DNA of 64,000 nucleotides from Blastococcus sp. URHD0036 (GCF_000701365.1 NZ_JNIK01000017.1:124001-188000); one strand, 5' to 3'; shown: positions 24,694 to 33,358, numbered from the stretch's first letter. Notes: generated from the sequence alone by a model not told the origin. Translations and numbers: made by a program.

Positions 24694-26229
24694 ATGTCCG
24701 CAGAAGGACTCGTCGTCCCGCCCGGGGACACCGTCCCCGAGGACCCGACGCCGGCGCCCGCCGTCGACGGGCCCGACCCGAAGCGCTGGCTCGCGCTGGC
24801 GGTCATCGCCATCGCGCAGCTGATGATCATCCTCGACGCCTCGATCGTGAACGTCGCCCTGCCGGCCATCCAGACCGACCTCGGCATCACCGACGCGAAC
24901 CTGCAGTGGGTCATCACGGCGTACACGCTGGCCTTCGGCGGTCTGCTGCTGTTCGGCGGCCGGATCGCCGACTTCATGGGCCGCAAGCGGTCGTTCATCT
25001 TCGCGCTCGTCGGCTTCGCGATCGCCTCGGGTCTGGGCGGCATCGCCCCGAACGAGGGGCTGCTGTTCGCCGCCCGGGCCCTGCAGGGCGCGTTCGCCGC
25101 ACTGATGGCCCCCGCGGCGCTGTCGATCCTGACGCTCACGTTCACCGAGCCCAAGGAGCGGGCGCGGGCGTTCGGCGTCTTCGGCGCCATCTCCGGCGGT
25201 GGCGCGGCCATCGGCCTGATCCTGGGCGGCGTCCTCACCGAGTACGCCTCGTGGCGCTGGACGCTCGGCGTCAACGTGCCGATCGCGCTGGCCGCGGCCT
25301 TCTTCGCCATCTCCCTGGTCCGGGAGAGCCGCGCCGAGGGTGACCGCCACTTCGACATCCCGGGCGTGCTGCTCTCCGCGGTCGGCCTGGTCAGCCTGGT
25401 CTACGGCTTCACCAAGGCCGCCGAGCAGGGCGTCGGCTGGGGCGACCCGCTGACCATCACGCTGCTGGTCGTCGCCGTCGTCCTGCTGGCCGCCTTCGTC
25501 GTCTGGGAGACCCGCACGGAGCACCCGCTGCTGCCGACGCGCGTCATCCTGGACCGCGTCCGCGGTGGCTCCTACCTGCTGTTCCTGCTGGTGGGCGCCG
25601 GCCTGTTCGCGATGTTCCTGTTCCTGACGCTCTACTTCCAGCGGACCCTCGGGTACACGCCGCTCGAGGCCGGCTTCGCGTTCCTGCCCTTCAGCGGCGG
25701 GATCATCCTGGGTGCCGGCGTCGTGTCGCAGCTGCTGCCCCGGGTCGGCCCGCGGCCGCTGATGATCACCGGCCTGGCCATGGCCGTGGTCGGCATGCTC
25801 CTGCTCACCCGGATCGGCGTGGAGAGCTCCTACGTCACCCAGGTGCTGCCGTCGGAGATCCTGATCAGCCTCGGCATGGCGGCGACGTTCGTGCCGACGT
25901 CGAGCACCGCGCTGATCGGGGTGGAGCCGCGGGACGCCGGCATCGCGTCCGCCGTCCTGAACACCGCACAGCAGGTCGGCGGCTCGCTCGGGCTGGCCAT
26001 CCTGACGACGATCTTCGCGTCGTCGGTGACCGGCTGGTTCGAGGACAACGCCGCGAAGCTGGCCGACCCGGCGTTCGCCGCCACGGCCGAGGCGCAGGCC
26101 AACGTGAGCGCCTACCACGTGGCGTTCGCGTCGGCGGCGGGCATCCTCGCGCTGGGGCTGCTGCTGGCGATCTTCCTGATCAAGGCGAAGAAGGAGGACC
26201 TGCCGACCGAGGCCGCGGTCGCGGCCTGA
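24694..26229 (+). CDS. MFS drug exporter, DHA2 (EmrB/QacA) type
   Basis: An exporter of 511 residues with 14 membrane segments. The TM1 motif is ILDASIVNVALPAIQTDLG, motif A is GGRIADFMGRKRSFIFAL and motif C is GLILGGVLTE. ATG 24694 has AAGGAG 9 nt upstream; an ATG at 24676 would put that ribosome site inside the gene. It follows the TetR gene in the same direction by 147 nt, so it may be coregulated. It is a separate DHA2 paralogue, not a copy of the MFS gene at 22104. Confidence 0.9.
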   Translation: MSAEGLVVPPGDTVPEDPTPAPAVDGPDPKRWLALAVIAIAQLMIILDASIVNVALPAIQTDLGITDANLQWVITAYTLAFGGLLLFGGRIADFMGRKRSFIFALVGFAIASGLGGIAPNEGLLFAARALQGAFAALMAPAALSILTLTFTEPKERARAFGVFGAISGGGAAIGLILGGVLTEYASWRWTLGVNVPIALAAAFFAISLVRESRAEGDRHFDIPGVLLSAVGLVSLVYGFTKAAEQGVGWGDPLTITLLVVAVVLLAAFVVWETRTEHPLLPTRVILDRVRGGSYLLFLLVGAGLFAMFLFLTLYFQRTLGYTPLEAGFAFLPFSGGIILGAGVVSQLLPRVGPRPLMITGLAMAVVGMLLLTRIGVESSYVTQVLPSEILISLGMAATFVPTSSTALIGVEPRDAGIASAVLNTAQQVGGSLGLAILTTIFASSVTGWFEDNAAKLADPAFAATAEAQANVSAYHVAFASAAGILALGLLLAIFLIKAKKEDLPTEAAVAA

Positions 26230-26245
26230 CCGGTAGTTCCTGCGC

Positions 26246-26283
26246 GACGGCGCCGGTGGTCCTCCGGGACCGCCGGCGCCGTC
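26246..26283. terminator. Terminator hairpin after the second MFS gene
   Basis: GACGGCGCCGGTGGTCC (26246-26262) pairs with 26267-26283 (17 bp, one G-U), 16 nt after the MFS stop. Confidence 0.75.
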
Positions 26284-26364
26284 TCGTTCCTACGGGTTCC
26301 GGTCGGCGGCGCGCGGGTGCACGCTCTTCTGTACAGCGGGGGACGTCGACCGAGGGGGTTGTCG

Positions 26365-26781
26365 ATGACGACGACCGAGATGCGAGATCCGAAGCAGATC
26401 GAGGACGCGGCGATCGACTTCGTGGTGGAGCGGGAGCGCGCGGAGGGCCGGGAGGCCCGCGACACCCGCGGTGAGCCGGGCGCGGTCGCCGACCTCGTGA
26501 GCGGCGGCCGGGTCATCGAGGTGAAGGCGTGCGGGACGTCGTCCCGGGGCTACGAGCTGTGGCTGGGCTGCTGCCAGTACGTGGCCGCGCGGGACGACCC
26601 GGCGCACTTCTGGCTGTACCTGGTGGAGAACGTGGCCCAGGGGGACCCGGCGAGGTTCCAGCTGCTCCGCCTCGGTGGGCATCGGCTGCAGGAGCTGCTG
26701 GAGCGGGCGAAGGAGCAGCGCTACTGGACGGTGCCCGTGCCGGTGCGGGTCTACGACCAGCTGGCCGCCGAGCAGGGCTGA
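26365..26781 (+). CDS. DUF3883-like putative nuclease-fold protein
   Basis: A protein of 138 residues. The core GGRVIEVKACGTSSRGYEL followed by YVAARDDPAHFWLYLVENV matches the DUF3883 pattern, which has a PD-(D/E)XK-like arrangement (E-x-K in IEVKA). ATG at 26365 has GAGGGGG upstream. DUF3883 is usually part of larger restriction-associated proteins; a stand-alone 138-residue form is unusual and may be a solo nuclease or a sensor. No partner gene is adjacent. Confidence 0.65.
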   Translation: MTTTEMRDPKQIEDAAIDFVVERERAEGREARDTRGEPGAVADLVSGGRVIEVKACGTSSRGYELWLGCCQYVAARDDPAHFWLYLVENVAQGDPARFQLLRLGGHRLQELLERAKEQRYWTVPVPVRVYDQLAAEQG

Positions 26782-26788
26782 GCCCCTG

Positions 26789-26825
26789 CGACCCCCGTCC
26801 GCCGAGCCGGCGCGGTCGGGGTTCG
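26789..26825. terminator. Imperfect hairpin between convergent genes
   Basis: CGACCCCCGTCCGC (from 26789) pairs imperfectly with GCGGTCGGGGTTCG (ending 26825) between the DUF3883-like gene and the vapC remnant. Its sequence resembles the 15216 hairpin. Confidence 0.4.
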
Positions 26826-26846
26826 TACTGACGTCGCGGGTGACGG

Positions 26847-27136
26847 TCAGCCCGCCGGGGTGTGGAACGTGCACCGGGGGCCCAACGCGGCGGCAAGCCG
26901 CCGGTCGAGGGTCCACAGCGGTACGTCGAGCACCTCGGCCAGGGCGACGTAGGCGGCGTCGTAGGCAGTGACCGTCGGGTGCAACGCCCAGACGCGGTCG
27001 GCCAGCGGCTCGAAGGGGAACGTCGAGACCGTCAGGGCGGCCAGGTCGCGGTGCGCCAGCGCCGCGACGTCCCGTCCCACACGTCTTGCCAGGACGGCGC
27101 GGCGGGGCACGCCTGGGCATCGACGACGACCGTCAC
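26847..27136 (-). pseudogene. vapC: Broken VapC-type PIN toxin gene
   Basis: The GTG at 27136 overlaps the antitoxin stop (GTGA) and starts VTVVVDAQA, the normal PIN opening with its first Asp. This frame stops after about 34 codons. In another frame, from about 27085 to 26847, comes a clean PIN C-terminus: LTVSTFPFEPLADRVWALHP, then VTAYDAAYVALAEVLDVPLW, then TLDRRLAAALGPRCTFHTPAG. The segment between, which would hold the middle of the domain and its acidic residue, is missing: only about 96 residues would be encoded against about 130 for the family. A deletion plus frameshift is the simplest reading, so no active RNase is expected. Confidence 0.72.
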
Positions 27137-27357
27137 CGCCGGTCGTCGTCGCGCAATCGCACGACCTCCTCAGCCGGGAGCTCGGTCCCGGTCGCCTGGA
27201 CCCGGTGCTGCACGCGGTCCCAGATATCGGCCCGAGCGGGCCGGCGCGCGAGCTCGACGAGCCGGGCACGCACGTACTCCTGGAGCGACTGCCCCTCGCG
27301 CGCAGCCCGCGCGGCCAGCTCGTCCCGGATCTCGTCCGGGACGTCACGGATGGTCAT
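27133..27357 (-). CDS. vapB: VapB/FitA-type antitoxin
   Basis: An antitoxin of 74 residues: MTIRDVPDEIRDELAARAA gives the ribbon-helix-helix DNA-binding half (EGQSLQEYVRARLVELA follows), and a C-terminal toxin-binding tail ends in EEVVRLRDDDRR. ATG 27357 is used; an in-frame GTG at 27369 adds four residues. Its stop overlaps the broken vapC start, the classic coupled layout. The antitoxin is intact while the toxin is not. A 15-bp perfect inverted repeat lies just upstream at 27363-27402. Confidence 0.82.
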   Translation of the reverse strand: MTIRDVPDEIRDELAARAAREGQSLQEYVRARLVELARRPARADIWDRVQHRVQATGTELPAEEVVRLRDDDRR

Positions 27358-27362
27358 GGAGA

Positions 27363-27402
27363 CGCTCACGCATGCAGTAGAGCAGCCCTGCATGCGTGAG
27401 CG
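27363..27402. promoter_or_regulatory. 15-bp perfect inverted repeat before vapB
   Basis: CGCTCACGCATGCAG (27363-27377) and CTGCATGCGTGAGCG (27388-27402) are exact reverse complements with a 10-nt spacer. The repeat is just upstream of the vapB ATG and just downstream of the DUF4407 stop at 27417. It can serve as the antitoxin's autoregulatory operator, as the DUF4407 terminator, or as both. Confidence 0.6.
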
Positions 27403-27416
27403 CCTGCCCATGACCG

Positions 27417-28742
27417 CTAGGCCATCCCCACCATCGAGTCGTCGATGCGCCGCGGGTCGTCGTAGGCGAGCTGCTCGTCGCGCCAGCGGGCGACCTGGCG
27501 CCGGGTGACGTCGAGCTGCGCCTCGAGCACCATGCCCGTGGCCCGCGACTCGGCCTCCAGCGTCCGGGCGGCCCGCGCCTCGGCGGCGGCAAGTCCGGAC
27601 CGGGCGACCGCGTCGGCCTCCTCGTACTCCGCCTGGAGCCGCAGCCGGATCCGCTCCTCGGTCTGCTCCTCGTCGAGCTTGACCAGCCGCTCGTAGAGCG
27701 ACGGCGGGGCCAGCGAGAGCATCGTCTTGAAGATGATCGGCAGGCACTCGAGCGCCGTCATGAAGGCGAAGAGCATCCAGTGCGCCGTCCCGGCCATCGG
27801 GTCCTCCTGGCCGAGGCGCTCGAGCGCGGTCAGCCGGGCGAGGATGCCGTCACTGTTGTCCACCTCCGCCTCGTGCGCGGCGACCGCAGCGTCACGCCCC
27901 TCCTGGGCATCGGCCACCTCGGCTTGGAGCGCAGCGAGGTCGACCTGCTGGTCGGCCGTCTCCTGCGTCTCCTGGGCGGTCAGGTCGGTCAGCGTCTGCG
28001 CCTTGAGCGCGACAAGCTCGGCCATCAGCGAGTTCCGCTCGGCCTCGGCCTGGTCCATCTCCTGCCGCTTCGACTGGGTGACGGGGCCCTCGCCCCGGTC
28101 ACCCGTCCCGCCCGAGCCGTCGAGCTCGGCGAGGTAGGCCGCCTTGGCCGCCTCGTACCGGGCCGCGGCCTCGTCGACGCGGCGCTGCAGGTCGACGACG
28201 GCCGGGTCCTGGTCGACGTCGGCCTGGGTGACGCCGTCGGCGATGTCGGTCTGCAGGTCGACGATCTGCTGGCGCATCGCCGGGATCTCCGCGTACCGGC
28301 TGTCGGCCTCAAGCTGCTGGGTGAAGGCGTCCTCGTCCTCGGCGGCGATCTCCTGGACCTTCACGTCGATCTCGGACTCGAAGACGGCCAGCGTGAGCGG
28401 CGTCGAGACGACGGCGCCGATGAGCAGCGCCAGGACGACGCGCGGCACCGCCATCAGGAGGGTGCCGAACTTGGTCTTCAGCCGGGGCGTGGAGACGACG
28501 AGCCAGCGGTCGAGGTTGAGGATCACCAGCCCCCAGGCCAGCCCGCCGAGCAGGGCGAACGGCAGCCAGAGGTGCAGCGCCAGGTGCAGCGCATAGGTCG
28601 CCGCGACGACCGCGATGGCCGAGACCGAGACCAGGACCGCGCCCATGGCGATCTGCTTGGTGCGCTCCTTGGGCGCCTGCCGCAGGACGTCGCGGTTGGC
28701 GCCGGCGACGGTCAGGAAGAACTCGCCCAGGCGCGCCCTCAT
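27417..28742 (-). CDS. DUF4407-family membrane protein
   Basis: A protein of 441 residues. The family block WGLVILNLDRWLV follows TM1-TM2 (IAMGAVLVSVSAIAVVAATY; LWLPFALLGGLAWGL). A further TM is MAVPRVVLALLIGAVVS. A long periplasmic coiled coil (about 135-320, rich in Asp, Glu, Ala and Gln) follows, and a last TM is HWMLFAFMTALECLPIIF. The cytoplasmic C-terminus is again helical. Start ATG 28742 overlaps the upstream gene's stop (ATGA). DUF4407 has no known biochemical role; topology suggests an envelope scaffold. Confidence 0.82.
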   Translation of the reverse strand: MRARLGEFFLTVAGANRDVLRQAPKERTKQIAMGAVLVSVSAIAVVAATYALHLALHLWLPFALLGGLAWGLVILNLDRWLVVSTPRLKTKFGTLLMAVPRVVLALLIGAVVSTPLTLAVFESEIDVKVQEIAAEDEDAFTQQLEADSRYAEIPAMRQQIVDLQTDIADGVTQADVDQDPAVVDLQRRVDEAAARYEAAKAAYLAELDGSGGTGDRGEGPVTQSKRQEMDQAEAERNSLMAELVALKAQTLTDLTAQETQETADQQVDLAALQAEVADAQEGRDAAVAAHEAEVDNSDGILARLTALERLGQEDPMAGTAHWMLFAFMTALECLPIIFKTMLSLAPPSLYERLVKLDEEQTEERIRLRLQAEYEEADAVARSGLAAAEARAARTLEAESRATGMVLEAQLDVTRRQVARWRDEQLAYDDPRRIDDSMVGMA

Positions 28743-29608
28743 CGGGAGATCTCCCCGAGACGGCCGCGCAGGGTGGACGGCAGGCCGACGAGGCCGCCGG
28801 GCAGCACCGCTGCGCTGCGGCGCCGGCGGTCCGCGGCCTGGTAGAGCGCGTCGAGCCGCGCCGCGACAGGCGCGCCGGCCCCGACGGTGGCGGCGACGTC
28901 GACGCGCAGGGCGACGGACGGCGCCGGGGTGTCGCGCGGCGGCTGCAACGGCGGCACCGCGGTGGCGACCACCGTCGAGGTGGACGCAGGGGCCTCGACG
29001 GTCCGGTTGCGACCGATGACCTCGACGGACCGGGTGCTGCGGATGCGCACCGGCGCCTCGCCGCAGGCGGGGTAGCCGCGCAGGCCGTCGACGACGACGT
29101 CGTCCGCGTGCTCGAAGCACCAGGTGACGCTCACGGCCGAGCCCGGCTGGACGATGTGGTGACTCACCGAGAGGGCACGCAGGACGGGCGGCTGCCCGAC
29201 CGGGGTCTCGGCGCCGGCGCGGACGCCGTGCCGGCAGACGACGACCGGCGCCTCCGCGGGCAGCGGGGACTCGACGGTCGAGGGTGCGCGGCGCTCGGCC
29301 TCGGCCTGCCGTCCGTCGCTGATCCAGCGATCGGTCCAGGGCAGCGCGGACTCGCGGCCGTCGTCCTTGCGCTTGGGGTGGCGCGGCACGAGCTCGTGCC
29401 AGTGCGCACGCACATAGGCCAGGAAGAACAGCACGCAGACCGACCAGACGAGGACCAGGAACATCTCGCCCAGGAAGGTCTGGACACGGTCGGCCTCTAG
29501 GCGGCCGCGCCACTCGGTGTTGCCGGACAGCGCGATGGTGGCGCCGAGCAGCAGGCACAGAGCCCAGCCGACGACGAGCGGATCACGACGCAGTGGTTCC
29601 TTGAACAT
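28739..29608 (-). CDS. Two-TM protein with an Ig-like domain
   Basis: A protein of 289 residues with two N-terminal hydrophobic segments (VVGWALCLLLGATIAL; EMFLVLVWSVCVLFFLAYV) and a charged linker. A beta-rich domain (about 140-245) begins PPVLRALSVSHHIVQPGSAVSVTWCF, which reads like an Ig/fibronectin-type fold. It is cotranscribed with and overlaps the DUF4407 gene, suggesting a two-component membrane assembly. No known family was recognised. Confidence 0.65.
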   Translation of the reverse strand: MFKEPLRRDPLVVGWALCLLLGATIALSGNTEWRGRLEADRVQTFLGEMFLVLVWSVCVLFFLAYVRAHWHELVPRHPKRKDDGRESALPWTDRWISDGRQAEAERRAPSTVESPLPAEAPVVVCRHGVRAGAETPVGQPPVLRALSVSHHIVQPGSAVSVTWCFEHADDVVVDGLRGYPACGEAPVRIRSTRSVEVIGRNRTVEAPASTSTVVATAVPPLQPPRDTPAPSVALRVDVAATVGAGAPVAARLDALYQAADRRRRSAAVLPGGLVGLPSTLRGRLGEISR

Positions 29609-29759
29609 GACTCCCCCGACGCGCGGCTCTCACCGCACGGTCTGTTGCAACGGAACTCGACCGGCTCGGTCGCTCCAGTCGTTAGGTAACCCTGCGTGAT
29701 CGTCGAGGGGAATCACCTTCACCCATTCGGGAGCTCACCCGCGGGGCTGGCCACGGTGC

Positions 29760-30677
29760 GTGATCACCCGGCAGGCTGTTCGGGTGCCTCCACCCTCATG
29801 GCCTCGCCCCGCGGGCGCCGGTCCCGTCGTCGTGGTCGGGAAGCTGGTGGCCGACCAGGTGCTGGAGCTGTCGGGTCCGCTGGTGATCGGCGGGCAGCAG
29901 CGGGTGGCGCGGACGACGTCGGCGGGCGGTGCGGCGGCGAACGTGACGGCAGGGCTGGCCCGGCTCGGTGTGCCGGCGCAGCTGGCGGGGTGGGCGGGGG
30001 CGGATCCCGTGGCGGACGGGCTGCTGGCCGGCCTCTCGGCGCGTGGCATCTCACTGGCCGTGGTGCGGCGAGGACGGGCGCCGCTGACGACCGTGCTGGT
30101 GCACCCGGACGGCGAGCGCACGATGCTGACCGACCGCGGCGAGGGCGGGCTGGCGGTCTCCGACGTGCCGCCCGCCTGGGTGGCCGGTGCGGCCGTCGTC
30201 CACCTGGACGGCTACGACCTTTTGCGCTCCCCCGCGGCGCTGGCCGCCGCGGCCGGGCTGGCGCGGGAGGCCGGCGTGCCGGTGAGCGTGGATGTCGCGG
30301 CGGCGGCGCGGATCGCGCTGCTCGGGGTGGAGCGGTACGTGGAGCTGCTGACGGCGCTCGCGGCGGACGTGCTCTTCTGCAACCTGGACGAGGCGCGGGT
30401 GCTGGGTCTCCTCGACTCGGTGCCGTCGTGGGCGCCGGGGTTGGTGCTGGTGCACGCCGGGCCCTCGCCGACGCGGGTGGTCACGCGGGCGGGGTCGTGG
30501 TCGGTGCCGGTGCCGCCGGTCGCGTCGGTGCGGGACACGACCGGCTGCGGGGACGCCTTCGCCGCGGGGGTCTTGGCCGGCTGGCGGGGCGGGCTGCCCG
30601 TGCTGGCGGCCGTTGAGTCAGGTCACGCGGCGGCCGCGGTCGTCGCCGGCGTGCTCGGAGCTCAGCCGCCGTCCTGA
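29760..30677 (+). CDS. PfkB-family sugar or nucleoside kinase
   Basis: A ribokinase-like enzyme of about 305 residues. The N-terminal motif is TSAGGAAANVTAGLARLG (sugar-binding GG), and the PfkB C-terminal signature is DTTGCGDAFAAGV with the catalytic Asp (consensus DTxGAGD, here with Cys for Ala). It phosphorylates a sugar or nucleoside with ATP. GTG 29760 is used; GTG 29784 would shorten it by eight residues, and neither has a convincing ribosome site. It is monocistronic; neighbours give no substrate. Confidence 0.83.
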   Translation: MITRQAVRVPPPSWPRPAGAGPVVVVGKLVADQVLELSGPLVIGGQQRVARTTSAGGAAANVTAGLARLGVPAQLAGWAGADPVADGLLAGLSARGISLAVVRRGRAPLTTVLVHPDGERTMLTDRGEGGLAVSDVPPAWVAGAAVVHLDGYDLLRSPAALAAAAGLAREAGVPVSVDVAAAARIALLGVERYVELLTALAADVLFCNLDEARVLGLLDSVPSWAPGLVLVHAGPSPTRVVTRAGSWSVPVPPVASVRDTTGCGDAFAAGVLAGWRGGLPVLAAVESGHAAAAVVAGVLGAQPPS

Positions 30678-30916
30678 GACGAATCGGGTGGAGCGAACCG
30701 TCGCCCGCCAACGCTCGCAGTAGTGAGGGATTCAAGGCGTTGAGCGGCGACGGGGTCTCCATCTGTGAGAGTCCAACGACGCTCACGCCACTCATCCACA
30801 CCAGTCGCCACTTACGGCACGATGTGGAACCCAATCTCCTGAGCAGCCGCTCTCCGTGCGCTTACCGTTCCCGCGACCGCTCGACCGCTTCACATCATCT
30901 ACGGGGAACGTCCACC

Positions 30917-31460
30917 ATGCGCCTGAAGCCCTTGACCCGCTGCCGCTGCCGCTGCCGTTCTCGCCCTCACCGGTTGCAACCAGACCGACGGCTCCGTTTC
31001 CGACGCGACCGCCGGGAGCAACCGCCCCAGTGACTCTGTCAGCTCGGAAGAGGCAGCTGCCCCCGCGGCCGAGACTCCCACCAATCCGGTCTTCGGCCAG
31101 ACGTACACCTTCGAAGACGGGCTCGCCGTCACGATCAGTGCGCCGCGGCCTTACACCCCGTCCGAGTACGCGTACGTCGACGAAGGCGTGACGACTTTCC
31201 TCGCCTTCGACGTGACCGTCGTCAACGGAACTGACGCGAACTACGAGCCCGCCATGTTCTCGACCACCATGCAGAGTGGGAACGCCGAGGAGCAGGAGGT
31301 CTTCGACTCCGAAGGCGGCCTCGAGGGTTCCCCGAGCACGCCGATCCTCCCTGGCCGCGAGACCGCCTTCACCGTCGGCTACGGCGCCTCCAACCCGGCA
31401 GACCTCGTCATGCAGGTCCGTCCCGGCTTCGAGTACGAATCGGTCATCTACACGCTCTGA
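30917..31460 (+). pseudogene. Frameshifted lipoprotein gene (DUF4352-like)
   Basis: ATG 30917 with GGGGAA 9 nt upstream reads MRLKPLT and then runs into a Cys/Arg repeat in its own frame. From 30936 the +1-shifted frame reads AAAAAAVLALTGCN, a perfect lipoprotein signal with lipobox LTGC, and continues open to 31460. That frame has a TGA at 30933 and no usable start before GTG 31188. Removing one C from the CCC at 30936-30938 joins the two into MRLKPLTAAAAAVLALTGC. The mature part (QTYTFEDGLAVTISAPRPY, then FLAFDVTVVNGTDANYEP) is DUF4352-like. It is either a pseudogene or a base-call error. Confidence 0.7.
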
Positions 31461-31588
31461 CCGCCACCGACTCCTGATTGGGCTCCGGCGCAACGCGCCG
31501 GGGCCCAATCCGTGTCGTCCCGCAGGGCGTACCGGTCACCCCCGGGCAATGCGACTCGCGCGGTCTCGTCGAGCATGCGCCTGGGCAC
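31448..31588 (-). pseudogene. Degenerate third copy of the ARHLxDETAEF small-protein family
   Basis: GTG at 31588 gives VPRRMLDETARVALPGGDRY, clearly related in protein and DNA to MARHLLDETAEFALPRGGRH at 32514. After about 28 residues the similarity ends, and the frame runs through the neighbouring terminator and into the 3' end of the convergent lipoprotein gene. It is therefore judged a remnant. Confidence 0.55.
31476..31510. terminator. Terminator hairpin after the lipoprotein gene
   Basis: GATTGGGCTCCGGCGC (31476-31491) pairs with 31495-31510 (one G-U), loop AAC, 15 nt after the stop at 31460. Confidence 0.75.
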
Positions 31589-31657
31589 GAGTCCGTCCGT
31601 TCTACGTCGGTCGTCCGCGCGCCGACGGAGCGACAGCTACCGCCGCCGTGGTGGCCC

Positions 31658-32233
31658 TCAGGCGGCGCAGTTCGGGCACCGGCCGCTGGGCGGCAGCTGC
31701 AGGTAGCAGGAGGTGCAGATGACGGCGGCCCGCGGTTCCCGCTTCGCTGCCCGTTCGCGTGCGGCGGCGACCTTGCGGGTCAGTGCAGGTCGCCCGCCGG
31801 CCGGCGGCAGATCGGCACCGAAGAACTCGTAGCACCGGAGCCGGGATACCGCGGCATGCTTGTCGAGGTCGGCGGGCATCTGCTCGTCGGCGAGCTCGAT
31901 GACCAGCCGGTAGGCCGGGCCGATCTCCTCCCCCGTCTGCCGCACGCACAGCGCCGTCAGCGGTGGTTCGCCGCGCTGGTGGCCGTCCTGCGCGACGGGT
32001 CCGAGGATCTTCGGCATCAGGTTGGACAGCAGCATGCTGGTCTCGACCCCGGTCACCTCGAACATCCGGTCCGCCAGCTGCCGGTAGGTGACGTACGCGC
32101 CGTACCGGCCGGCCGTCTCGAGGAGCTCCTGCCGTGCTGCCGCGATCCATGCGGCCTCGGCGTCGGCGAATTCGACGGGCTCGCCGTCACTGCGTCGCCA
32201 CGTGCCTCGGGGACCGTCCTTCGTCATTGCCAT
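31658..32233 (-). CDS. Hypothetical protein with C-terminal zinc ribbon
   Basis: A protein of 191 residues. The central part (AGRYGAYVTYRQLADRMFE, then MPKILGPVAQDGHQRGEPPL) resembles the winged-helix-like region of some restriction-linked proteins. The C-terminus ICTSCYLQLPPSGRCPNCA is a four-Cys zinc ribbon. ATG 32233 or ATG 32227 are both possible; ribosome sites are weak. The HQRGEPPLTALCV block suggests a conserved surface. No function is assigned. Confidence 0.65.
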   Translation of the reverse strand: MAMTKDGPRGTWRRSDGEPVEFADAEAAWIAAARQELLETAGRYGAYVTYRQLADRMFEVTGVETSMLLSNLMPKILGPVAQDGHQRGEPPLTALCVRQTGEEIGPAYRLVIELADEQMPADLDKHAAVSRLRCYEFFGADLPPAGGRPALTRKVAAARERAAKREPRAAVICTSCYLQLPPSGRCPNCAA

Positions 32234-32346
32234 AGGGGGACCCTAGGCGCGAATCCTGGCGGTCCCGACCACCGCGCTCGACAGGTCGACCCACGGCCCG
32301 CCCCGCACCGGCGGACCCTGTGGGTCCGGCACGGGCGTTCGCCGTC

Positions 32347-32514
32347 TCAGCGGGCGCGGTACTCCTGGCGCGGGTCGGGCTTCGGCTGCGACGGCCGGAA
32401 GCCGGCATCGAAGCGCAGCGTGGGCTCGACGGTGTGGTCGTCGTCCGGACGTGCGTGCCGGCCGCCCCGGGGCAGCGCGAACTCCGCGGTCTCGTCGAGC
32501 AGGTGCCTGGCCAT
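32347..32514 (-). CDS. Small ARHLxDETAEF-family protein, 55 aa
   Basis: It starts at ATG 32514 (MARHLLDETAEFALPRGGRH). The middle is acidic (DDDHT), and the tail FDAGFRPSQPKPDPRQEY matches FDPGFRERPKPAPPAP of the protein at 33407-33595. Conservation at both ends between two independent copies shows it is a real protein. Function is unknown; it is charged, Pro-rich and probably disordered. Confidence 0.68.
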   Translation of the reverse strand: MARHLLDETAEFALPRGGRHARPDDDHTVEPTLRFDAGFRPSQPKPDPRQEYRAR

Positions 32515-32734
32515 GACGCCGTCCTTCCGTAGTCGGTCGGGAGCGAAAGCTACGTGGAGTCGGCGCGCGGCGGGCGGCTGCTGGGCCACGCGGGAGCCGT
32601 GGGACGACCCTGTGAAGGCGGTCACTCTCCCGGGCCGTGACCGACGTGATGAGCCGGATCACACGTCGTCGCTGCGGTCCTGCTCACCGGCCGCCCCGCC
32701 GATGAAGTTACGGAAGAACCGAAGGGGAGGACAC

Positions 32735-33358
32735 ATGGACATCGACGAAGCAGCGGTGCTGCTCCTGCGGCATCTGGACGCCAGCGGCATCACGGTGACC
32801 GAGCGGACGCGCGGGTGGAACCACATGGGTGCGCTCATCTGTGACGCCGCTCTGCAGCCACGGACGCGCTACCGCACCGTCGTCGAGCCGCGGGTCCGGG
32901 CGTTGCGCGCGGCCTGGCCGGACGCGGACACGGTGTCGCGGTTTGCCGACCGCCTGCGGACCTCCGACATCGGTACGGCCCTGAATTGGCGCGGTCCACG
33001 GAAGCTGCGGGTGATCCACGAGCTCACCGCCGCGCTGCAGCACGAAGGGGTCGAGACCGTCTCCGACCTGCGTCAGCGCCTCGCGGCCGAGGACGGTCTG
33101 CTGCGCGCCAGGCTGCGCGAGGTGCGCCGGGTCGGCCCCAAGACGGTCGACTACCTCTCCATCCTGGCCGGGTCGCCTGATCACGTCGCGGTCGACGTCC
33201 ACATCAACGGCTTCGTCCTCGATGCCGGGATCCCCTCGCTGACCTACAGCGAGTGCGTGGCCGTCGTGCGGAGCGCCGCCGCGATGCGCGGATGGGCAGC
33301 CGGCGACCTGGACGCGGCCATCTGGGACCACATGAGCCGGAGCCCCTCGATGGCGTGA
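32735..33358 (+). CDS. Helix-hairpin-helix (EndoIII-like) DNA-binding protein
   Basis: A protein of 207 residues. LREVRRVGPKTVDYLSILAG is the HhH hairpin of base-excision glycosylases, and DHVAVDVHINGFV is in the place where the HhH-GPD catalytic Asp follows. There is no 4Fe-4S Cys cluster. ATG 32735 has GGGGAGG 5 nt upstream. It may be a DNA glycosylase-like repair protein, or a DNA-binding protein that lost activity. It sits between the two small-family genes. Confidence 0.75.
   Translation: MDIDEAAVLLLRHLDASGITVTERTRGWNHMGALICDAALQPRTRYRTVVEPRVRALRAAWPDADTVSRFADRLRTSDIGTALNWRGPRKLRVIHELTAALQHEGVETVSDLRQRLAAEDGLLRARLREVRRVGPKTVDYLSILAGSPDHVAVDVHINGFVLDAGIPSLTYSECVAVVRSAAAMRGWAAGDLDAAIWDHMSRSPSMA

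Noticed and set aside
26847-27347. A 166-residue protein in one frame over vapB and vapC
   Set aside because: Its N-terminal half is the antisense-like shadow of vapB in another frame; only the PIN C-terminus is genuine.
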